Part shown: one piece after another, positions 12,970-24,500 of the stretch | Layout of the letters: each line of letters starts with the position of its first letter | Numbering within the stretch: position 1 is the stretch's first letter | Assembly (NCBI GenBank): GCA_020002185.1 | Contig: CM034534.1 | Location: forward strand, 62,924,771 to 62,988,770 | Length of the DNA stretch: 64,000 nucleotides | Source: Paraescarpia echinospica | Taxonomy: Eukaryota; Annelida; Polychaeta; Sabellida; Siboglinidae | Reading direction: 5' to 3' | Translations under genes and position numbers: made by a program | Notes under the pieces: model-generated | The model's input: only the letters and a program-made list of their open reading frames with translations | What the model was told of the DNA's origin: nothing | Databases searched by the model: none

Positions 12970-14394
12970 ACGTGTTTTCAAGTTATAAGACCAAAGTATA
13001 CACTTATGCGTAGACTTCTATTGGTCTTAAAACATGAACATTTCAATAGTAAGTACCATGCTCTGTCACTCATTAATGATAAAATGAGCATTACTCAAAA
13101 TACATTCGTTAATTTCTTGGGATTAACTGGAATTTGGATGTTCAAAACAATAACAAATAACATAATAATAGATCATTTAGGAACATAACATATATAAAAC
13201 TGCTTCAAAAAAGAGAATATGTGTCAAATATCTCATCCAAATATTATAAAACAAAATTAAATACACAAACAACTGCAATGCACATAACTAACAAATAATT
13301 TAATACAAGAAAATCAAGAGCAAAGTTGCAATTACTGTCCCTTGTTTCCTGCGACACGTGACACTTCACATATTTTATGAAAAGGTTGCTTAGTTATTAT
13401 TGTCCTTAAACTCTTCTATGCAGCATCGAGTAAACTTCTCTTCCAGCTGCATTCTCTGTCCTTTGCGGTCTAACACCACTCCACAGTGGCAATTTTGTCA
13501 CTTCATTCGCTCTGACTGCATTTGGAATATTAATGTATACATATTAAATTTCTTCAATGAAGGTACCGTATTGTACGATGCCTAATATCTATAGAATGTG
13601 TAAAATATTAAACATAATTATTGTCTCACAATAAGGTCACATAAAATAATCTTACTTTACTTGTATTAAGTAATTCACCGTTTATTAGCACACAATTTAA
13701 AAAAGGTGCCATAAAATGTAATTGTTAAATATAATTATTCTCCGATTAAATACGCATGCAACAAATCTTGCGCAATAAGTGAACACTATATTTCACACCA
13801 GGCCTTTTTGCGGAAAGCATTTTGGTGAATTTGTGTCAGATATAAAAGTTTCAGCCGGAGCCTTTGCTCCTCTCTATCGGACTGGCATCGGGAGATGGGT
13901 GGCAGTGAGGGGGTGCAGTTGGAGATTGTTTGTGGTGAAGTTCCGCCCGTAGTAACCCAGCACACGGGCCTGCGTGTTCATAATATGGATTATACAGCAG
14001 TGCGGGATTTGGTTATCCTAATCTACATATTATTGTTTCCAACATCCACACTCTAGGTACTTCAAATTAAAGCGCTGTGCCTGAATGAACATTTTAGAAT
14101 TTTTAAACGGGTTAAATAATGTTCACCTGAAGACAGCAACACGAGGGTTGCTTTCGACGACTATACGGTTTCGCGTCTTCATCGTACATGGGTCCCTCCC
14201 CGTCGGGCCGCGGATGCCAGGTAGAATGTCGAGTCCGGGTCGATACGACGCCTATGCCAATCTGAACTTTGGAGATTCCACTTCTTAATGGCTCTCCCTT
14301 AGAGGTGTCGAAATGTACTGTAGTAAGCGGCACCTCGTGGATTAAAAGGGGTTAATTACAAATTTGGTTACCGTGTCATGAGTTACCATTCGTC
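12969..14394. other. Unassigned intergenic sequence
   Basis: AT-rich to 13850, then more balanced. A short minus-strand frame near 13405-13495 (CHCGVVLDRKGQRMQLEEKF then TRCCIEEFKD) is Cys-bearing but preceded by a stop; no family recognised. Confidence 0.4.
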
Positions 14395-14720
14395 CGCGCA
14401 CGCACACTGTCACCAAACCTGCCAAGTCTCCCAGATTTTTGGTTTATCTCCCGGTCTCCCGAAATAAAGGCAGTTCTCCGGGATTTACGCTGAAAATCTC
14501 CAACAGCAAACCCTCCTCCCCGTCTTCCGATGTCATGAGTCGAGCCGATATAGCGGAGAAGTTGAAAAGCTGCAGTTACGGCGGCGCTTCGGCGAAACAT
14601 TTTCAACTGGTTCGCCGCCCATCTTCCAATGTTAAGATCAGAGGCAGCGTGACGACACAGCGCGAAACGGAAAGCGTGCTATGAATCTCCCGGATTCCAA
14701 TTAAGGTGTAAAATCACATA
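14395..14720. mobile_element. Possible DNA-transposon end or MITE remnant
   Basis: Starts aaacctgccaagtctcccag and contains repeated tctcccgg/ctcccgga motifs, with another ctcccggatt near 14690. Such cctgccaa...tctcccgg sequences recur at transposon ends in marine invertebrates (recollection, unchecked). No clear terminal inverted repeat or TSD is visible. Confidence 0.3.
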
Positions 14721-14749
14721 AACACAGACATCACATTTGTTGACAACGT

Positions 14750-15215
14750 CTAGTGCTGCAATGCCTTAGAGAAAGAAATGTCACACTAAATCTGGCAAAG
14801 TGTGCGTTGAGCCAAAGAAGCATCGAATATTTCGGTCACGTCTTCTCAGCCGATGGGTTATTTGCATCCCTAAAGAAGGTTGATGCATTACACAAGGCAG
14901 GACCGCCTACGAATGCAAATGAAGTACGCAGTTTGCTTGGTCTTGCAATCTACACGTCTCGCTTCGTACCTGACTTTGCTACTATTAAGCAACCGCTACG
15001 TGAGCTAACTAAACAGATGTCAGGTGGCGTTGGGAAAATACAGAAGAGAAAGCTTTGCAAAAGCTCAAAGCACACCTAAGTGAAACAAAGATGGCGCGTA
15101 CTTAAACTTAAACAGGGACACTGCAATCTGCATAGATGCTAGTCCAGTGGGAGTAGCCGCAGTTCTGGTGCAATGTGACACGGACAATCCGCATCAAAGA
15201 TTTTTTTGCTAAGGG
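14750..15215 (+). mobile_element. Ty3/gypsy-type retrotransposon fragment, RT end and RNase H
   Basis: LRERNVTLNLAKCALSQRSI, EYFGHVFSADGL, NEVRSLLGLAIYTSRFVPDF and PLRELTKQ match the RT thumb to RNase H connection of Ty3/gypsy polyproteins. After a frameshift near 15050, RYLNLNRDTAICIDASPVGV then AAVLVQCDTD matches the first strands of RNase H. No LTRs, protease, integrase or RT catalytic YxDD are in view. An old fragment. Confidence 0.82.
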
Positions 15216-15269
15216 AGGTCTTCTGCCAACTTCAAATCACAAAAACATGACAGATATACTTGCCAACTT

Positions 15270-15515
15270 TTAAGTTTCAAAATCCAGGAGCATTTATACC
15301 CTTCACGAGACTCACCAAAACCATCCAACTGCATCCCCTTAAGGCTCACCAAAAACGTCAAACTGCACCGGCCCCTTAAGGTTCACTAAAAACGTCATAC
15401 TGCATCCCCTTACTGCTCACCAAAACGTCATACTGCACCTCGTCACTTCTCTCGAGTCTCTACAAAACCCTTCAAATGCATCCCCCGAGGCTCTCCAAAG
15501 ACCTCCACCCGACAC
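15270..15515. repeat. Degenerate tandem repeat, about 40-45 bp unit
   Basis: Recurring ctcaccaaaaacgtc, then actgcatcccctta, about five times with considerable divergence. Confidence 0.6.
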
Positions 15516-16620
15516 CTCCAACTACGATCCACAGTAGCATTATAATTAACATAGATACCATGCAACAAATCAGCTGAAACTGTTTGTAGTCATTTATTTT
15601 ATAAGTACATATATATTAATATAGTGGAAGATACCCAACCATTTGTTTTAAGAATATATGATCCTCCATATTAACATTAATCAACTTAGTTACGATATTT
15701 TTTCTAAATTAGTAAAATGTGACACAAACTACTATATAATGTATGTGTGTAGCAGTAAAATTCTCTTTCAGTTGTCCTTTCTATACTGCATATACCTAAA
15801 CTTTAATTGATACAAAGCTGTTAATTACACACTGGCAAATTCAAATTAATAAAACATTTGTTAAACTTCTACATATCGATGCAGTATTCACACACTATTG
15901 CATCTGAACATTACCTCTGTTAGTAAACACTGTTAATAATACTAGCAAAAATGTCCATCACCTAACAGGATGCTTTGGTAGAAGACAGTTGTGAAAGTAA
16001 TGTTTATAAAATATTAGAAAACACAGCATCGTTATATGAACATCATTTCCCGAATTTTTTGTCGCGTGGTTACTGCCATTGTTAGGTTGTTTTACGTATG
16101 ACGCGCACATTACGTTTTAAGTTCAGAACCGATAAGGAACAAATTGGTTTACCCCATAAAGGTGTCTTGACATATTGCTAGAGGTTCAAGCTGTCTAAAT
16201 GGGAAACCTTAACCTACAGATGTAAGCTCCATTATAATAAGATACTTCTGTAGCGCCTACATCCTCAGGAACATGAGCAGAGGTGCAATATACAAGAATT
16301 ATTACGCACTCTTATATCATGAACATGCAAAGGTCATCATTATAACAAAGGACCGTAGAAGATTTAGGGTTGATACAAATACAATGGAAATAACATTTGC
16401 ATACCCACGAAGTACCGGAATACTGGAGAAATCTGATGTCATTGTTAAAGACAATACTCAGAATACGAACAGTAGGTATCTGGTGGGTATGTATCGTTGT
16501 CAAGCATTAACTCTTGTCAGCAAAATGTTTGTTGAAACTGTTTGTTAACTGGCTACTAGAGTGTTCCTATAAGTCTTGCTTCCCATCTTGTGTAAATTAT
16601 TAGTCAATGTCTGGGCAAGT
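15516..16620. other. Unassigned intergenic sequence
   Basis: AT-rich. The 91-codon plus frame at 16273-16548 has no recognised motif or good coding character. Confidence 0.4.
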
Positions 16621-16621
16621 G

Positions 16622-16955
16622 TCATCATCATCGTGTCCCACAGTTGGGCGAAGGCCTCCGCATGTCATTTCCAGATCTGCCTGTCTTTTGCTATCCTCTG
16701 CCAGATGGTGCCTTTCTAGTATCAGTCTAGTTCGTCTCTCCACCGTCTCGCCGGTCTTCCTTTAGATTGTGTCCCTTCACAAGGTCTCCAGGTTGTGATA
16801 CGCGATGTCCATCGGTTATCTTGTAGTCTGCTGATGTGCCCTGTCAGTTTCTCCTCACTCTCTCTACCTGTCCTGCCCAACTCAGTCTTCTCCTCACTCT
16901 CTCTACCTGTCCTGCCCAACTCAGTCTTCTCCCGACAACTTCTTAGGACCACGTC
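16622..16955 (-). mobile_element. RTE-type LINE, 3' terminal fragment
   Basis: Minus strand reads GHISRLQDNRWTSRITTWRP, then GRPARRWRDELD, IWQRIAKDRQIWK, AEAFAQLWDT, the typical C-terminus of RTE-like endonuclease-RT proteins, followed by a (GAT)n tail (catcatcatc on plus). Only about 110 codons remain. A 39-bp segment (TELGRTGRESEEK) is duplicated at 16851-16928. Confidence 0.82.
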
Positions 16956-17439
16956 TAAAACAAAACCATTTCATTTGTGCATTATTAATGACATCAGCAG
17001 ATAATAAATACTTGTATACAAAGTCATTCTTCAATGTGTGCTTTATCATGTACACTTTCTAGTTGGGTCTGCGAAAAAATTCTTAAGCTGCAGTTAGATA
17101 TCAAAACTTATTATAATGTCTGTTTTTAAATGGTAATGTCCAGAAGATCAGGAAATCATAGAGATGCTATTATACATAAAGATGGAAATTATTAGATTTT
17201 CTAAACATAATTAACTTTCACGGAGAATAAATCTCTCTTGCATCTCATTAGTCCATCGCAAACGACAAGGGAGTACACAGATAGTCTAAGTTTAATAAGA
17301 GTGCAGTTTTGTTAAACTGACAGAACCGTTAATAATAATAACAAAACTATATAATAAAAAATAGATAATTAAGTAAAATAAATATTCACAAAAAGATATC
17401 CTAATACTTAATGGAAGTATGATAGTTTAATTAAAATAA
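16956..17439. other. Unassigned AT-rich sequence
   Basis: Nothing recognised on either strand. Confidence 0.4.
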
Positions 17440-17616
17440 GTGCGCTTTAAAGAGAGTGGAGATGACATGCTCTAGTCTCTTGCGTTGACAACACAGAGTC
17501 TTTCTTACCCACTCCTGCTGGTCTTGCTTGTGGCAAGACTTTGGTCTCTGTTTGGTAGCAACACCTCGTGGCATGGCGTAGTTGTACTGGGCATTGCTGC
17601 GCACCACATTCCAATC
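17440..17616 (-). CDS. Candidate alternative cytoplasmic-tail exon of the mucin gene
   Basis: Acceptor ttctctcaatgtag, then an open phase-0 frame: DWNVVRSNAQYNYAMPRGVA, TKQRPKSCHKQDQQEW, then 26 more residues to a stop. There is no start Met, so only spliced reading shows it. It resembles the tail of exon 23: W.NVRG.....ITLPPGV against W.VVRSN....AMPRGV. A gtaaga right after QQEW could be a further donor. The internal donor in exon 23 (about 21297) is phase-compatible. A second, eroded copy of this acceptor region lies at 21040-21147. Confidence 0.5.
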
Positions 17617-18355
17617 CTACATTGAGAGAAACATCGCCACCAGTTCAGATGTTATCATCATTGGCTGCACTCAACTAACTAGCAAGCAGACTTCTGATAT
17701 AATTATGCAGTTTAGTGGAGTAGCAGAACAAAATCACGCTATGCTATAAAATGGTGACTATAGATCCTAATTTTATGTATTTATTTAAGTGGAGACACCC
17801 ATGTCTGAAATGTGTCAAAAATGATTTTTATGACAATTTTTGTTTCCTTCACTTTTTGTTAGATTGACATGACATGTCTACTTCAACATAAAGAATGTTT
17901 TTTAAAGGTTACTCACCTCTAAGTCACTACATTAGCATTAAAAAAAAAACAATTAGACCCCAAAAGTTGACCAACTTGTACAACATATTAAAATTGTGCT
18001 ATCCCTTACCTAGCATGCGTTTCAGAGTTAACGATGCTTGACTGAGATGTCGTGGTTGCATAGACTTAGACATATGTCACATAGACACTTTATTTGTAAC
18101 CGTAAAGCGATACTTAGGGTAAAGTAGCCTCCTGATCTCAAAAATACCATAACGTATAAAGGGCTGATACAAGTATGTGTGGAGTGTTAGATGCCATCAG
18201 TATGTATGTATTTATGTTGGTCACATGTCAAAACCTATCTAGTATGAAATATGTCTGAATTGGTGCATTGGATAAGGTTACGGTTTAGGGGTAAACATTG
18301 ATATAATTGTGTCATTTTTAATAAAATATCGATGATAGGGGGGTTTTAATGTTAA
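17617..18355. other. Unassigned sequence with a paralogous stretch
   Basis: 17617-17716 resembles 21047-21147 (see findings). The rest is AT-rich with no recognised feature. Confidence 0.45.
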
Positions 18356-18359
18356 AAAC

Positions 18360-20555
18360 CTTGAGGACAAAAAACAATTTTGCTGCAGATTCAGAGACAT
18401 CTACACTGGACAGCGTGAAACTTACAAACAGCAAATACACTCTGTGAAAGCCAAATTCTACACAACGAAAATCGATGAATGTGCACGTAATAACAAAATA
18501 CTGTTCAGGATCATGGATGACTTGAAGAGAAAAACTACTCCAAAACTGCCCAGTCCTGTGTCTGGTATTGCACAACTGGCAGATAATTTTCTCGTGCACT
18601 TCACATGCAAAGTGTTAGACATTTACAGCCAGTTAGCGAGTAGACGCCTGCAAACTGTCAACGCTGAGTACGTGCCTTGTGAACAGTCTTGCACAGTCAA
18701 TGCGTTTTATGGCATCACCACAGACAGCGTTCACTCTTTGGTGAGGAAGTGTCCAACAAAATCAAGCTCGCTCGATCCACTTCCTACTTCACTCGTGAAA
18801 ACCAACATTGTCATTCTTGCGCCGACATTAGCTACAATCTTCAACATGTCGCTCGAGTTGGGGTCCGTGCCGGCCAACTTCAAACACCACTATTAAAGAA
18901 ACAACTACTGGCCTATATCGAACTTGTCATTTGTTTCAAAGTTACTGGAGCGCCACGTAGCAGTCCAACTTCACCAGCATCTAGACGACAACAATTTGAT
19001 GGACATTTTCCAAAGTGCGTACAGACAACATCACAGCATTGAGACAGCACTGGTGCGCATTCAGAATGACCATCTCCTTTCCCTTGACAAAAGGAAAGGT
19101 GTGCTGGCAGTGCTGCTCGATAAGAGTGCAGTGTTAGTTACTGTTGACCACTCGATGTTAATCAACCAGCTGGGCAGCATAGGCATTGAAGGCATCGCAC
19201 TGAAATAACTGGAGTCACACCTCTCGAACTGGACTCAGTCAGTGTGCATTAGTGGCCACAACTCACATAGAACATTGCTCAAGTCTGGCATCCCACGGGG
19301 GTATGTGCTGGGCCCAATTCTCTTCTCCACATACACTCTGCCATTGGGTGCTATCTTCAGAAGGCACAAGCTGAAATACCATCTTTATGCAGGTGGCGCC
19401 CAACAGTGTGTTGACTTGAGTGGAACGCGGGATGGAGAAGCCGCTGATGTGGTTGACCGCATCGAGCGATGCATCGAAGAAACAAAGCAGTGGATGTCAG
19501 ACCACAATCTACTGCCAAACGAAAACAAGACCGAGGCTATTATCATCACGGCACCAAATCGTAAACACCTGCATGACGTTTCGTGTATGCGGATGTAACA
19601 TTGTTCCGTCACCGACCATCTGCAACATCGGGATTACAATCGACTCTGGACTAACAATGTCGTCACACGTGTCACGGATGTGCAAGTCAGCATACTACCA
19701 TCTCTATGCAATTTTAAAAATAAGATATTAGTCTACGTTCTGGTGACATCACGGCTGGACTACAATAACGCGGCCCTGTACGGCATCACCGAAGCACTTA
19801 TGAACAAATTGCAGATGGTACAGAACTTGGCGACAAGACTTATTTCAAGACACCGAAAGCACCAGCACATAACACCTGTGCTGGTCGAACTGCACTGGCT
19901 TCCAGTTCGCTGGTGTATTCAGTACCAGCTGCTGGTCCTTGTTTTCACAGCTTTACATGGTCTTGCTCCAGCGTATATCCAAGATCTTATAATACCATAT
20001 ACGCCCATCCGCAACCTCTGATCTGCTGATCTACACCTACTTGTAGTCCTGCTCTACAATTTAGAGGGCTACGGCAGACGAGCTTTCTCCGTGTCTGGAC
20101 CTACGCTCTGCCAATAAACGTTCGTCAAATAGACTTTGAATAAATTCAAAACTTGCCTTAAAACATATCTATTTAAGCAGGCATACATCTACTGAGGAAC
20201 TGTGCTGTAGGACACTTTTTTATGAACATGTATTTAATCAATTAATTTATTTGTATTATATAATGTATTTTAATTAATTTATTATTATTTATCTTTTAAT
20301 GCAATTTTATGTATCATAATATATATTCTTTTACTTAATTATCTTAATATTTGTGCAAATGTATCATGTATTTTAGTCACATTATGTATATATACAATCT
20401 TGTAAATCTTAATAATTATTATATTTACCGGCATCTTTATACATATATATTTTTACATTTGTTTCCATGTACATTTTATAATGTGTGTACGCGCCTATGA
20501 ACGGGTTGGTCCCGGAGATATGGCGCTATAGAAATGCTAGTAATAATATTGTTTA
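18360..20555 (+). mobile_element. LINE, RT and 3' end, decayed
   Basis: Across four broken frames: DECARNNKILFRIMDDLKRK, SSLDPLPTSLVK, SFVSKLLERHVAVQLHQHL, FQSAYRQHHSIETALVRIQN, SGIPRGYVLGPILFSTY, YHLYAGGAQQCVDLS (YADD lost to YAGG), MSDHNLLPNENKTEAI, RLDYNNAALYGI, LELHWLPV-like HWLPVRWCIQYQ, RAFSVSGPTL. The 3' UTR ends ggcgctatagaaatgctag and TAATAAT. The changed catalytic site and stops show it is dead. Confidence 0.88.
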
Positions 20556-21234
20556 AAAATAGTTCTAAAAAAATCTGGATTATATACAGAAACGACTATG
20601 CACAGAAAGTTAGTCAAATTAATTATCTACCAGTAGTTAGTAACATATGAATTAGCGTAGGGGTTTCTGTTTTCTATTCATTTAAACTTTAGCTATTTTA
20701 CGACATTTATTCCAGATTATTACCCCCTCCCGCACTGATGTGTTTGAAGAAAGCAAATACAAATCATGCAATATCCTTAGTTTAAGTATACTAACTTCAA
20801 ACAATTGATTTCTGACGAGATTTATCACCTTTTTAAAAAACAATTTCAGGTTGGGGTCTCTCGTTAATTATTTCTTATAAATTTTAACTTATTTAGTTAA
20901 CTTATTAATTTTTTACCTATTATGTTTCTTACTTATTACTTTAAAAAAAACTTTATTTTTACTACTTATTTGTATATATACATATATTGTTTATTTGAAA
21001 TAAATATTAGTTCAGTAATCAATATTGACTGATCAGTGCAATCCTACAATAAGACACATGGTCAGCAACTCTATTGTGGCCATCATTGGCCGGACTAACA
21101 ATTAAGTGAGCAAGCTTCTGATACAATTATACAGCTTAGAAATCAATACTGACTTATCGCGTCAGTATTGTTCATATTGTATATACACTTTCTTAAGAAC
21201 AGTTAAAAATGGTAGTTTAACTCAGAATTCAACC
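20556..21234. other. 3' flank of the mucin gene
   Basis: AT-rich. A minus-strand aataaa at about 20951-20957 could be the polyadenylation signal. 21040-21147 is a diverged copy of 17611-17716. Confidence 0.45.
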
Positions 21235-21533
21235 TTAAGATGTTACTGATACTTCTGTCACTCTGCGACTTACGATGTTCCTTGCTGGTGGCGTCACCTG
21301 GGAGACACCAGGGGGCAGGGTGATGCCCCTGCCGGACACGCCCCGCACATTCTGCCACAGTTGGCTGCGTTTCATATATGGGGGTCGGTATGTCAACCCC
21401 CTGGAGCTGGTGTCAATGTCATCATGACGTCGCTTTGTGCAGCAGCAGTAGTAGAAGACGACGATGATTAGAAAAATGACGACAATGGCACACAGCAATG
21501 ACCCAATCACTATGGCAACCAGTGGAAGCTCAT
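21235..21533 (-). CDS. Exon 23: transmembrane helix, cytoplasmic tail and stop
   Basis: Acceptor gttcttcacacag; the previous G plus AT gives Asp. The peptide is [29 protein letters not shown] (membrane helix), CCCTKRR (palmitoylation-like Cys cluster with basic stop-transfer), then a 70-residue tail with [17 protein letters not shown] and a C-terminal TEVSVTS. Stop TAA. A possible polyadenylation signal aataaa lies on the minus strand near 20951-20957. An internal CAG|gtgacg at about 21297 could act as a phase-0 donor to the tail exon at 17616. Confidence 0.87.
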
Positions 21534-24500
21534 CTGTGTGAAGAACAAAAGTTGAATTGCAATATACTGCGAATACAACAAGAAACATTAAGCGGCTTCC
21601 TCAACTGGTTTAGTTTGTTGCGAATCCGGTTCTTTAATTTCCAAATATGTAGTGTGTATGTAGTTTTAATCATATCTACCATTTGTGTAATAAACAGTGT
21701 ATACATTTGTTTAAACAAAATGACGTTGATCGTTAGAAATGCATCTGGAAACTTACTAAAAACCAATTGCCGAACTGACATTTAGCCTTTAACCCACTGG
21801 AATTGTCGGTCACATGGTTTTGTTGAGTGCAAGGGTTATATACAACATCAACAAAGAAACAGTTGCGTGACCATAGTGAGCATTCACGTGAAGATTTCAA
21901 GTTTTAATATCACTTGAACCGATTCTGGGACAAATAGTTTAGATCAGAGGACACTGGTCCAAGGAAACGAACGGACTTAGGAAGAGTGGACCTGGAAGGA
22001 GATTTTGCCAGACTGTTCCTAAAGTTAGATATATTGATATCAACCTGCCTGAACTAACCTTTGATGCGTTTTGTTCCAGTGATAGATGCAGGATCAACCT
22101 TGAAGTTGCCAAATGATCCACTTTCTGCTTCAGTCTTGATACTGTTTACGATATCGCCTAGTGTCTGAGTTGCTTGGTTTTTCAATACTGCTATAATGTA
22201 TTCTACCACCACACTGCCTGACCTGAAGAAACAATTATTCACTCAATATATATATATATTATCATTTTTTGTTTTGATCAGAAAAATTATTCAAATTTGA
22301 ACTAAAAAGTCCTAATAAAGTCAAGCAGACTGCCATCAGCCCTTTACACCCCTTGACGTTTTACTGAAATGCGATTCCTATAGCACGTGTGCACACTCAG
22401 GAATATGTTTTCAAATGGCGTTAACTGAAATCTTCCAATATAATGCCATTCAACAATTAGCCCTAGCGGACAGCAAATAGACTAAGGTTTAAAATAGAAT
22501 AGTACACTGTCATCCAGTAGATGGCACCACATATATAAGTGAGGAGCATGACAGATCGGGCCACTGACCAAAGTTCAGTAAACAACTAGTCACACATACG
22601 TGACCTACTGCAGTGAACCGGGTATAGGTCAAACAGGCCTATACTGCACACCAGCCAAAAATAGTTGTCTGGGTTATGATGTGCAATAAATTTTATGATT
22701 TTTGAATAAAATAAATATGCATACTTTATGATTTCATCTTTCAGTGTCCCGTTTGTTTTCCTAACCCAAAAATACATGCGTTTATAAACCCATACATTAC
22801 AAAATTATAGACAATACGAGTCAAAATGTTTGTTTCTAAAAACGTTGCCTTTTTAAAATTTGCGTCAATTTTAGCAATAAATCAAAACATCACTGAAGAT
22901 ATTGCAAAAAGTGAGGTGTCATTTTAAAGCTTATGACTTGTGGAATCAAAAAAGGTACACAATTCTACATTACAATTATGTTACTTAATACCCACTGTGC
23001 TGTGCCTGGTCACATATTCCACATCACAATTGTGTTACTTAATACCCACTGTGCTGTGCCTGGTCACATATTCCACATCACAATTATGTTACTTAACACC
23101 CACTGTGCTGTGCCTGGTCACATATTCCACATCACAATTATGTTACTTAACACCCACTGTGCTGTGCCTGGTCACATATTCCACATCACAATTGTGTTAC
23201 TTAATACCCACTGTGCTGTGCCTGGTCACATATTCCACATCACAATTATGTTACTTAATACCCACTGTGCTCTGCCTGATCACATATTCCACATCACAAT
23301 TATGTTACTTAACACCCACTGTGCTGTGCCTGGTCACATATTCCACATCACAATTGTGTTACTTAATACCCACTGTGCTGGGTCACAATGATCACCCACT
23401 GTGCCGTATTCCATCACAGTTATGTTGCTTAACTTGCCACTGCTATTGCCAGTACTTGCCTGGTCCGCATATTCCATCCACAATTATATTACTTAATGCC
23501 TGGTAGTATACAGTCACGCGGTATTCCGCATCCTGGGTATGTTACTTAATACCCACTGTGCTCTGCCTGATCACATATTCCACATCACAATTATGTTACT
23601 TAATACCCACTGTGCTGTGCCTGGTCACATATTCCACATCACAATTGTGTTACTTAATACCCACTGTGCTGTGCCTGGTCACATATTCCACATCACAATT
23701 GTGTTACTTAATACCCACTGTGCTGTGCCTGGTCACATATTCCACATCACAATTATGTTACTTAATACCCACTGTGCTGTGCCTGGTCACATATTCCACA
23801 TCACAATTATATTACTTAATACCCACTGTGCTGTGCCTGATCACATATTCCACATCACAATTATGTTACTTAACACCCACTGTGCTGTGCCTGGTCACAT
23901 ATTCCACATCACAATTATGTTACTTAACACCCACTGTGCTGTGCCTGGTCACATATTCCACATCACAATTATATTACTTAATACCCACTGTGCTGTGCCT
24001 GGTCACATATTCCACATCACAATTATGTTACTTAACACCCACTGTGCTGTGCCTGGTCACATATTCCACATCACAATTATGTTACTTAACACCCACTGTG
24101 CTGTGCCTGGTCACATATTCCACATCACAATTATATTACTTAATACCCACTGTGCTGTGCCTGATCACATATTCCACATCACAATTATGTTACTTAACAC
24201 CCACTGTGCTGTGCCTGGTCACATATTCCACATCACAATTATGTTACTTAACACCCACTGTGCTGTGCCTGGTCACATATTCCACATCACAATTGTGTTA
24301 CTTAATATCCACTGTGCTGTGCCTGGTCACATATTCCACATCACAATTATGTTACTTAATACCCACTGTGCTCTGCCTGATCACATATTCCACATCACAA
24401 TTATGTTACTTAATACCCACTGTGCTGTGCCTGGTCACATATTCCACATCACAATTGTGTTACTTAATACCCACTGTGCTGTGCCTGGTCACATATTCCA

